From an uncultured Nostoc sp. (GTDB lineage Bacteria > Cyanobacteriota > Cyanobacteriia > Cyanobacteriales > Nostocaceae), in assembly GCF_937863485.1 (NCBI RefSeq), contig NZ_CALMFY010000167.1, forward strand, positions 1 through 32,227: a stretch of DNA of 32,227 bases, written 5' to 3'. Positions 25,328-32,227 of this stretch are shown here, one piece after another. The stretch's first letter is position 1. Every line of letters starts with the position of its first letter. A program made the translations under genes and the position numbers. The notes beneath the pieces were generated by a model, which did no database searches, was not told where the DNA came from, and saw only the letters and a program-made list of their open reading frames with translations.

Positions 25328-26450
25328 TAGTTGAAGAGTTAGATTAAAATTACAACGTAGTACCATTTTCCCAAAAATCTTTGCAAAAAGTCAATCATTT
25401 ATATGGATGCATAACTGTGTAATTGTGTCAAATTAAGCTGAAAATTAGTAGAAGAGAAAGCTTTAAGATGTTGTCTCCTTAAGAGTCTCAGATGATTTCC
25501 GACTTATTAAATAAGTGGGAAATCTTGTCGTTTAAGTATGCTGCATAACAATCAACCACCCACCTCTAAACGTAAATCTTTTCGCTTAAATTAGGATATT
25601 AATGGTGATCCGTGGGTGTTGCTGTCTTGCCAAGTATTATCCTTGATGTTAATGTGACCACTGTTACTACTTTTAGTCCAAAAAATGTCTCCAGAAGTAA
25701 TTACATTGATAATACCGCACTCGATGCAGATGTCTGCGTGCAGTATCACACAAGTGCAATTGTCACAGATACCCACGTCTTTGTCATCCTAAATCCCTAA
25801 TTACAAGTATTTAACCAGACTCTTAAAGAAAGCCTGTTCTTGAGCAGGGGCAGCAGGAGAAGGACTTTCTTTGATGTTTAACGATCGCCCGCTACGTACC
25901 CGGCTTCAGATGATTGGATTATCTAGCAAAAAATTAGAGGTTAACAAATGGACATTTTATATTTAATTAATTCCCATTGAATGAGAATTCTCTGGAAGTA
26001 TAACCAGACTATTAATATTTCAAAAAATAAATTGCTGATGACTTGACTATTGGTAATTATTTTAAAAGTTGCTCTTATTCATTTATTTTTTAGATCATAA
26101 AATCCTTGTTCGGCAAACTTTTTATTTTTTCTATGAGCTGCATTGGATAATTAAGCTAAATATAATTGGGGTTTAAAAATATGCAAAAATAAACAAGATA
26201 AGGAGTGTAATTACTTCAAAGGATATGCTGATGATGCTTTAGGTAATTGATTTGTGACTGGTGATGATGTTATTATTAAGGGGTGGGTTGATTTTGGGTT
26301 TATTATCTCCAAGAATTGACTTGTAATGTATCATAGACCAGAATTCATCAGTATTGCCAATTGATTGATTAGCAGTGTGAAATGGCTATGGGTCTGAATA
26401 TCTAGACTTGATACCAATAAATTGATGAGGTTACAGAGGAGCAAATAACC
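25328..26450. other. Intergenic region upstream of the sigma factor gene
   Basis: About 1.1 kb without a credible gene. Overlapping open frames at 25591-25776 (minus) and 25612-25800 (plus) have no ribosome binding site or domain; they may be a fragment of a lost gene. A well-placed Shine-Dalgarno (AGAGGAG, 26435-26441) precedes the sigma factor. The long leader suggests complex control of that gene, but no promoter was identified with confidence. Confidence 0.65.
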
Positions 26451-27470
26451 ATGAGCAACTTAACATCTCCACATACCGAAGTTCAAAAAACGAAGAAAAA
26501 AAGTTTAGCCGCAGATAAAAAACCTCGAGCTACAGATGATATTGTGCGTAGTTATCTGCAAGAGATCGGGCGTGTAGATTTGTTGACTCGCGAACAAGAG
26601 GTTATTTTTGCCCAACAAGTGCAGCAGATGATGATTTTACTAGCTGCTAAGGAAGAATTGGCTGTGAAATTAAAGCAGGAACCCACGCTGCAAGAATGGG
26701 CAGATCAGGTGGAGTTAAGTGTTGAGGTGTTAGAGCAACAGCTAAATTTAGGACACCAAGCCAAGCAGAAAATGATTCAGGCTAATCTCCGGTTAGTGGT
26801 AGCAGTAGCGAAGAAATACCAGCACCGTAACCTGGAATTTATGGATTTAATTCAAGAAGGTACTTTGGGTTTAGAGCGAGGGGTGGATAAATTTGATCCG
26901 GCTCTTGGTTATAAGTTTTCTACCTATGCTTACTGGTGGATTCGTCAAGGAATCACACGAGCGATCGCTCAACAAGGACGGACAATTCGCTTACCTATCC
27001 ACGTCTTTGAGAAACTGAACAAAATTAAACGCGTGCAGCGAGAATTATCTCAACAGCTAGGTCGTGTTCCCACTACCATTGAAATTGCCAATGCGTTATC
27101 TTTGACACCCAGCCAAGTTCGAGAGTGTTTATACTTGGCCCGTCAACCTTTCTCCTTAGAGGCGCGAGTTGGTGAACAACAGGATACAGAATTGCAGGAC
27201 ATACTGGAGGATGATGGCCCTTCTCCGGAAGACTATGCGGTTGAAGAATCTCTCCACCAAGACTTACAAGACTTATTGGCAAAGCTGTCTCCCCAGCAGC
27301 GAGAAATATTAACCTTGCGCTTTGGTCTGAGTGATGGATATGAACTTTCTTTAGCACAGATTGGCGATCGCATGGGTATTAGTCGAGAACGGGTGCGTCA
27401 GATTGAGCAAAAAGCTCTCAGTCTCCTCCGCCGCCAAAAGGAACAAGTACGTAGTTATCTAGCTAGTTGA
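26451..27470 (+). CDS. Group 2 (non-essential primary-type) RNA polymerase sigma-70 factor
   Basis: 339 residues. Region 1.2 is DDIVRSYLQEIGRVDLLTREQE (29-50), regions 2.1-2.4 run from MIQANLRLVVAVAKKYQHRNLEFMDLIQEGTLGLERGVDKFDP to YKFSTYAYWWIRQGITRAIAQQGRTIRLP (about 108-182), region 3 follows, and region 4.2 is LSLAQIGDRMGISRERVRQIEQKAL, the -35 recognition helix-turn-helix. The large acidic N-terminal extension of the housekeeping RpoD/SigA is missing and the length fits cyanobacterial group 2 factors (SigB-E type), which redirect polymerase under stress, nitrogen or carbon limitation. The exact member cannot be told by eye. The ATG at 26451 has the ribosome binding site AGAGGAG nine to ten bases upstream. 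Monocistronic on the plus strand. Confidence 0.94.
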   Translation: MSNLTSPHTEVQKTKKKSLAADKKPRATDDIVRSYLQEIGRVDLLTREQEVIFAQQVQQMMILLAAKEELAVKLKQEPTLQEWADQVELSVEVLEQQLNLGHQAKQKMIQANLRLVVAVAKKYQHRNLEFMDLIQEGTLGLERGVDKFDPALGYKFSTYAYWWIRQGITRAIAQQGRTIRLPIHVFEKLNKIKRVQRELSQQLGRVPTTIEIANALSLTPSQVRECLYLARQPFSLEARVGEQQDTELQDILEDDGPSPEDYAVEESLHQDLQDLLAKLSPQQREILTLRFGLSDGYELSLAQIGDRMGISRERVRQIEQKALSLLRRQKEQVRSYLAS

Positions 27471-27583
27471 GGTTCTTTTTTCATAATTTAGAGCATTTAA
27501 ACTCAGGAAGTCACCAGAATGGCTATATAAAATTCAGTCATTTTGGGGGACAATAAACCTAAGTAATCTCTAAAAGATTTGAT

Positions 27584-28078
27584 ATGGGCACATTAAAGAC
27601 AGTGCAACAATTGCAAGCACAATGGGTGAGTTCTGAAAATTTTTGTCGTTATGGACAAGTAATTTTTGCGAGTCTTGATGGCAAAGCTTACGATGGGGAA
27701 GATGCCCAGTTAAACCTGCAAAACGGAATTCCACGATTTTATGTTATGCGATTGGAAAAGAGAGGGCGAAAGTTTCATAAAATTACTCGCCATGTCCAAT
27801 GCACTCAATGTCTGGGTTCTTTGTCAGGGAAGGATTGGTTAATTGCAGTTTGTCCTCCTGATAATGATCTGAATGAACCAGCATTAGAAGAGATTGCTGC
27901 ATTTCGCATTCCAGGGAATTGTTTTATCAAGCTACATGAGGGTACTTGGCACGCTGGCCCCCATTTTGACCATGAAGCTGTGGATTTTTATAATTTGGAA
28001 TTAGCTGATACAAATGTGGTGGATCATTTCACTCATGATTTTTTTAAGAGTCATCAATTAGAGTTTGAGATGGTATAG
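27584..28078 (+). CDS. Ureidoglycolate lyase (AllA) family protein
   Basis: 164 residues. The cupin-like AllA fold is indicated by FYVMRLEKRGRKFHKITRHVQCTQCLGSLSGKDWLIAVCPP and the C-terminal IAAFRIPGNCFIKLHEGTWHAGPHF, where the GTWHAGP strand is diagnostic. AllA converts ureidoglycolate to glyoxylate and urea at the end of purine (allantoin) catabolism. No other allantoin-pathway gene is in the window, so the physiological substrate is uncertain; related proteins are widespread in cyanobacteria. Start ATG 27584, about 110 bp after the sigma factor stop, probably its own transcript. No signal peptide; cytoplasmic. Confidence 0.85.
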   Translation: MGTLKTVQQLQAQWVSSENFCRYGQVIFASLDGKAYDGEDAQLNLQNGIPRFYVMRLEKRGRKFHKITRHVQCTQCLGSLSGKDWLIAVCPPDNDLNEPALEEIAAFRIPGNCFIKLHEGTWHAGPHFDHEAVDFYNLELADTNVVDHFTHDFFKSHQLEFEMV

Positions 28079-28375
28079 ATGAGATTGGGTTTAATTAGAG
28101 ATTTTCAAGAAATAAATTATCCAAAGAAACAAACCACTCCAGACGCAGAGAATACAGAGAGGAGAAATAAAGAGGATTTTTGTTTTGGGATATTTTTATT
28201 TGGAAGTCCCTTAGACGCATAAACTAGTTATAGATAGCAGTGGTTATCCTACACTTGCGATCGCTGTATTCATTTCATGTCTAATAGCGCTTCTGGGTTG
28301 AGTTCAATATAGACCTAAGAAGAACAGCCCCTTCCTTTGCAGGAAGGGGAGTAATTCTTAAAGTGAGGGAGATGG
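28079..28375. other. Convergent intergenic region
   Basis: About 300 bp between the AllA-family gene (+) and the end of alaS (-). Contains a HIP1 octamer (28259-28266) and the hairpin at 28328-28349. No open frame of interest. Confidence 0.7.
28328..28349. terminator. Hairpin between converging genes, possible bidirectional terminator
   Basis: CCCCTTCCT (28328-28336) and AGGAAGGGG (28341-28349) form a perfect 9-bp GC-rich stem with a TTGC loop, 27 bp beyond the alaS stop. Only a weak T tail on either side, so it may instead be a dispersed palindromic repeat. Confidence 0.5.
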
Positions 28376-31120
28376 TTAACCCAACGCGGACTTTAACTCA
28401 CTTTCTGCTTGTTCCAACGCTTCTGGTAATTTACTCGGATCACGTCCGCCTGCTTGGGCTAAGTTCGGTCTTCCACCGCCACCGCCACCGCAGATTTTAG
28501 CGATCGCACCTACAAATTTACCAGCTTGCAAACCTTTTTTGTTCACTTCTTGACTAAAAGCTGCAACTATGCTAACTTTTCCTGGTTCGGGAACAGAACC
28601 CAGCACCACTGCACCTTTACCGATTTTTTGCAGCAAGCGTTCGGCTGCGGTTTTCAAAGATTCTGGATCAACGTCTTCTAATTGGGCGACGATGATTTTA
28701 TAATCGCCTACAGTTTGGGCTGTTTGCAACAAGCTGTCAGATTTTGCGATCGCTAACTGTACCTTCAAGGTTTCCAATTCCTTCTGGCTGGTTCTGAGTT
28801 CGCTTTGCAGACTTGTGATTCTATCTGGTAGTTCTTCTGGTTTAACTTTAAAGCGATCGCTCAAATCTTTAACTACTTTATCCCGAAGGTTGAGATAATC
28901 TAGGATTGCCGGTCCGGAAACAGCTTCAATCCGCCTTACCCCAGAAGCTACGCCAGCTTCTGAGATAATCTTGAACACCCCAATTTCAGCAGTGTTAGTG
29001 ACATGGGTTCCACCGCACAGTTCCATTGATACGCTAGGGAAGTCAATCACCCGCACTTCCTCGCCGTATTTTTCGCCGAACATGGCAACAGCACCCCTAG
29101 CTTTCGCCTCTGCTAAAGGTAATACTTCCACTTTTGCAGCATGTGCTTCAGCAATCCAAGCGTTCACCTGTTCCTCAATTTGTTGCACTTCCTCTGCTGT
29201 CAACGCGCGGGGACAGTTGAAGTCAAAGCGCAACCTGTCAAAGGAAACTAGGGAACCAGCTTGAGATATGCCATCATCAACAATTTTCTTCAACGCCGCT
29301 TGCAACAGGTGCGTTGCGGTATGGTTAGCTTGGGCACGACGCCGACAAGCTGGATCAATTTGGGCTGTAACATGATCACCGACGCGCAGTGTACCGCGTT
29401 CGATGCGTCCGAAGTGAATAAAGAAATCAGATTCTTTCTTCATATCTTCCACCCGGACTAGAATACCATCACCAGAGATATAACCGCGATCGCCGATTTG
29501 TCCCCCAGATTCAGCATAAAATGGCGTTTTGTCAAGGACAATTTGCACCTGTGTTCCCGCTTCTGCTTCCTCTTGGGAAACACCTTCTATTAATATCGCT
29601 TCAACTTTCGCAGTCGCCGCAGGTTGGGTATAGCCTAAGAACTCCGTCGCTTGGATGTTTTCTGCTAATTTGTCGAGGGAACCTTGTACAGTTAAGTCGA
29701 TGGTTTCATGTGCTGCTTTGGCACGTTCCACCTGCTTTTGCATTTCGATATTGAATCCCTCAACATCAACTTCTAGTCCCTGTTCTTCTGCAATCTCCTG
29801 CGTCAGTTCCAAGGGGAAGCCGTAAGTATCGTAGAGGGTAAAAGCATCGATTCCAGAAATTTTTTGTTTTGGTGAACCAGAAACGTTTAATTCTGGCAAA
29901 CCAGAAACGTTTAATTCTGGCAAACCAGAAACTTTTGGTTCTGGAGAAGAAGATGGACGATACTGCTCATCTTGTATTGAAGATGGACGATTTATAATTT
30001 CTTCTAGGAGTTTTTCGCCTCTATCCAGAGTTCTGAGGAAATTGGATTCTTCCCGTTGCAGTTCAGCTTTAATTGCTGCTTCCCGTTGGCGCACATTGGG
30101 GTAAGCTGATTCAGAAAGAGCGATCGCAGTTTCGGCAACTTGGGTAGTAAATTCGCCAGAAATCCCAATTAATCGCCCATGACGCACCACGCGCCGAATT
30201 AATCGCCGCAGCACATAACCCCGTCCCACGTTGGAAGCGCGAATTTCATCGGCGATCATGTGAACAACAGAACGAACGTGATCACCAATGACTTTCAAAG
30301 AGACTTTGGTTTTTTCATCACTGCTGTGGTAATCAACACTAGCAATTTGCGCGGCTGTTTGGATAATTGGGAAAATTAGGTCAGTTTCGTAGTTATTGGG
30401 CACTTTTTGGAGGATTTGCGCCATTCTCTCCAAACCCATGCCGGTGTCGATGTTCTTGTTTTGCAGCGGCGTTAAATTGCCGGAAGCATCCCGGTTATAT
30501 TGCATGAAGACGAGGTTGTAAAACTCGATGAACCGGGAATCGTCTTCTAAATCTATATTTTCGTCACCGCGTTCTGGGTGGAAGTCATAATATATTTCTG
30601 AACAAGGCCCGCAAGGCCCAGTTGGTCCAGATACCCAAAAGTTATCATCTTCGCCCAGGCGTTTAATTCTCGCTATCGGCACACCGATTTGATCACGCCA
30701 GATACCAAAAGCTTCATCATCATCTTCAAAAACGCTGACGACGAGATTTTGGGGGGAAAAGCCAAAGACTTGTGTAGAGATTTCCCAACCCCAAGCGATC
30801 GCTTGTTCTTTAAAATAATCACCAAAGCTGAAATTGCCCAGCATCTCAAAAAACGTCTGATGCCGTTTGGTGCGTCCGACGTTTTCGATGTCGTTGGTAC
30901 GGATACACTTTTGCGAAGTCGTAGCCCGCTTAAACTCTGGTGTGCGTTGCCCCAAGAATATTGGCTTAAATGGTAGCATCCCCGCGATCGTCAGCAGCAC
31001 GGTTGGGTCTTCTGGCACGAGGGAGGCACTTGGGAGAATTTGGTGTTTCCGTTGGGCAAAGAAGTCGAGGAATATGTTGCGAATTTCGTTACCGCTTAGG
31101 TACTGAGGATTTGAAGACAT
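28376..31120 (-). CDS. alaS: Alanyl-tRNA synthetase
   Basis: 914 residues. Class II catalytic core at the N-terminus ([79 protein letters not shown]), tRNA-recognition part, then the editing domain with H600-TAT-H604 ([11 protein letters not shown]) and C702-GGT-H706 ([11 protein letters not shown]) that hold zinc and clear Ser/Gly-tRNA(Ala), and the C-Ala domain with a glycine-rich tail ([15 protein letters not shown]). All catalytic and editing motifs are intact. Normal bacterial AlaRS is about 870-880 residues; the excess is a repeat-encoded stretch at about 377-423, just before [18 protein letters not shown]. The gene is essential and single-copy in most bacteria, so the insertion must be tolerated. 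Confidence 0.98.
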   Translation of the reverse strand: MSSNPQYLSGNEIRNIFLDFFAQRKHQILPSASLVPEDPTVLLTIAGMLPFKPIFLGQRTPEFKRATTSQKCIRTNDIENVGRTKRHQTFFEMLGNFSFGDYFKEQAIAWGWEISTQVFGFSPQNLVVSVFEDDDEAFGIWRDQIGVPIARIKRLGEDDNFWVSGPTGPCGPCSEIYYDFHPERGDENIDLEDDSRFIEFYNLVFMQYNRDASGNLTPLQNKNIDTGMGLERMAQILQKVPNNYETDLIFPIIQTAAQIASVDYHSSDEKTKVSLKVIGDHVRSVVHMIADEIRASNVGRGYVLRRLIRRVVRHGRLIGISGEFTTQVAETAIALSESAYPNVRQREAAIKAELQREESNFLRTLDRGEKLLEEIINRPSSIQDEQYRPSSSPEPKVSGLPELNVSGLPELNVSGSPKQKISGIDAFTLYDTYGFPLELTQEIAEEQGLEVDVEGFNIEMQKQVERAKAAHETIDLTVQGSLDKLAENIQATEFLGYTQPAATAKVEAILIEGVSQEEAEAGTQVQIVLDKTPFYAESGGQIGDRGYISGDGILVRVEDMKKESDFFIHFGRIERGTLRVGDHVTAQIDPACRRRAQANHTATHLLQAALKKIVDDGISQAGSLVSFDRLRFDFNCPRALTAEEVQQIEEQVNAWIAEAHAAKVEVLPLAEAKARGAVAMFGEKYGEEVRVIDFPSVSMELCGGTHVTNTAEIGVFKIISEAGVASGVRRIEAVSGPAILDYLNLRDKVVKDLSDRFKVKPEELPDRITSLQSELRTSQKELETLKVQLAIAKSDSLLQTAQTVGDYKIIVAQLEDVDPESLKTAAERLLQKIGKGAVVLGSVPEPGKVSIVAAFSQEVNKKGLQAGKFVGAIAKICGGGGGGRPNLAQAGGRDPSKLPEALEQAESELKSALG
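29853..29948. repeat. 24-bp tandem repeat (four copies) inside alaS
   Basis: Four adjoining 24-bp units lie at 29853-29876 (diverged), 29877-29900, 29901-29924 (these two identical) and 29925-29948 (diverged). Each begins CCAGAAA; the two identical units also contain TTCTGG, an inverted match to CCAGAA. On the minus strand two units read SGLPELNV. A second small repeat, GAAGATGGACGAT, occurs at 29949-29961 and 29979-29991. The frame is preserved because 24 and 30 are multiples of three. Confidence 0.93.
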
Positions 31121-31371
31121 GGGTGTTTTTAACTTTAGACTTTAGACTTGGGCGTAGCGGCACTAGGTAGGTGTATTTTCATAAATAGCTTTATATATTC
31201 TTGCATTTTGTTTCATATTAGTGCTAGCGAATTGTACCAGTCGATAAGCTATATGCGGTTATTGTGATGCTTTTACACCACTACATTACTTTAGTAGGAT
31301 GCAGGAGCGCATTTTGGTCGTTAGGATTAATCGTTAAGAAATGATTTAAAATCTTCCTAATGAGGTAACAA

Positions 31372-31554
31372 ATGGCACTTAAGCTGAAAGTATCAAATAT
31401 TGCTTGTGAGGGATGTGCAGAAACAATTACTGAATCCATCCACGTTATGGAACCTGAAGCCAAGGTGGATGTCAATGTTAATGCTAAAACTGTCACGGTA
31501 GAATCCGCAGCTTCTGAGGAGTCAATCAAACAGGTAATTGTTGCTGCTGGTTAA
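31372..31554 (+). CDS. Heavy-metal-associated (HMA) domain protein, ScAtx1-like copper chaperone, shortened
   Basis: 60 residues: LKVSNIACEGCAETITESI carries the metal-binding CxxC (C12-E-G-C15) on a ferredoxin-like HMA fold, and VDVNVNAKTVTVESAASEESIKQVIVAAG completes the strand and helix. It resembles the Synechocystis copper chaperone ScAtx1, which hands Cu(I) to CtaA and PacS. ScAtx1 continues after SAG with a His-containing loop (HEVE). Here a TAA directly follows AAG, while the next codons (GCT GTT GAA GGT TAT TGA) read AVEGY and then stop, as if the tail were cut off. Good Shine-Dalgarno GAGGT (31362-31366). Cytoplasmic. Metal identity is inferred from family. Confidence 0.85.
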   Translation: MALKLKVSNIACEGCAETITESIHVMEPEAKVDVNVNAKTVTVESAASEESIKQVIVAAG

Positions 31555-32227
31555 GCTGTTGAAGGTTATTGATCTGATTCTAGCTTTTCACAAAAATTTA
31601 GATTTTAAATCTTAGTCCAGGCTAACAAAATTTTCTTATATTTTTCCGCCCTTTCTCCAGGCGGAATCTAACTAATATTCCCACATTCGGGGCAGATTTT
31701 GACATGGAGTTTTTTATTTCGCTTTGTTTTTTAGATTTATGATGTTGGGGCAAATTAAAAAAAGATGTGAATTAAGTTGACAAACTAACACAGATCAAGG
31801 TTATACTGAGAGATTTTGTTTCTGCTACTAACACATTGTGATACTTGGGTTCAGACCTTACTTAAATTGTCAATTTTTATCTGTAAGGATGTTAGTCCCA
31901 CAAAGCTACCTACCTTAGTAGAAGTGAGTTTCACTGCCTATTTAATTCGCGTTTTTTTATAATTCAATCCCTACTTTGATACTTGAGAAAAGCTGATCCC
32001 TTAAGGAAAAAGGCTGAGGTGCTCTATGAGTAATATTTTTAATTCAATGAGAAAATATTAGTTTTTATAATTTCTTTATTTTTCTCTATAGGAATAAAAA
32101 TTGTGGTCTAATGTGACAGTTCTTACAAACTATTTATTTTGGTAATTACCTCAGGAAAATAACACTTAAGAAAGGGAGCATCTCAGTTTTTGAAGTACCT
32201 CAAACCGACAATAATCCATTAAGGTAG
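31555..32227. other. Right-end intergenic region
   Basis: About 670 bp, AT-rich, no open frame worth calling and no RNA gene recognised. It contains one hairpin (31644-31666) and several polyT/polyA runs. The final bases may lie upstream of a gene beyond the window. Confidence 0.6.
31644..31666 (+). terminator. Hairpin downstream of the HMA protein gene
   Basis: TTCCGCC (31644-31650) and GGCGGAA (31660-31666) pair perfectly around a nine-base loop, about 90 bp after the stop. There is a T-rich stretch on the upstream side (on the plus strand) but no strong T-run after it, so termination for the plus strand is only moderately supported. Confidence 0.4.

Noticed and set aside
25591..25800. Overlapping open frames on both strands
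   Set aside because: No ribosome binding site, no recognised domain; at best a fragment of a lost gene.

Overview
The window looks like a chromosomal segment of a filamentous, heterocyst-forming type cyanobacterium (Nostoc/Anabaena group). Supporting signs are the many GCGATCGC (HIP1) octamers on both strands, heptanucleotide tandem repeats, dispersed 20-30 nt elements between and inside genes, relics of a DevB-DevC-DevA exporter, a primary-type (group 2) sigma factor, a PaO-like Rieske oxygenase and an ScAtx1-like copper chaperone. These are family-level judgements from reading the proteins; no database search was possible.

Layout. 1-270: 41-bp tandem repeats and a hairpin region downstream of nifJ. 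281-3859 (-): nifJ, pyruvate:ferredoxin oxidoreductase, with two heptad repeat tracts inside the coding sequence. 4367-5764 (-): Rieske oxygenase of the PaO/TIC55 type. 5765-7545: a decayed, repeat-rich zone with a 63-bp tandem repeat, a devA remnant whose stop codon comes from a 21-nt element inserted into a HIP1 site, a devB-devC deletion fusion, and a repeat bracketed by 11-bp inverted ends. 7793-8935 (+): exported GH10 xylanase-like enzyme. 8936-9822: a nest of short dispersed repeats with no gene.

9823-23134 (-): a Wzx/Wzy-type exopolysaccharide cluster of eleven genes. In transcription order it runs: chain-length regulator/tyrosine kinase (split by an apparent +1 frameshift), GT2, Wzx flippase, GT2-like, Wzy-like polymerase, GT4, a GT-A-like protein, a GT4-like protein, GT2, GT4 and a WecG/TagA-family transferase. 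Glycosyltransferases would assemble a lipid-linked repeat unit, Wzx flips it, the Wzy-like protein polymerises it, and the Wzc-like protein controls length and export. No initiating phosphoglycosyltransferase and no outer-membrane (Wza-like) component is in the window.

23135-28375: sparsely coding, with a small secreted protein of unknown function, a stand-alone RibD-type deaminase domain, a group 2 sigma-70 factor and an AllA-family protein (all +). 28376-31120 (-): alaS, with a 24-bp x 4 in-frame repeat that lengthens a linker. 31372-31554 (+): a short heavy-metal-associated chaperone that seems to have lost its C-terminal tail to a stop codon. The rest to 32227 has no recognisable gene.

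The main theme is not a new enzymatic system. It is heavy activity of very small repeats: they extend reading frames in two housekeeping genes without breaking them, have inserted into a HIP1 site in a transporter gene, and fill the intergenic spaces.
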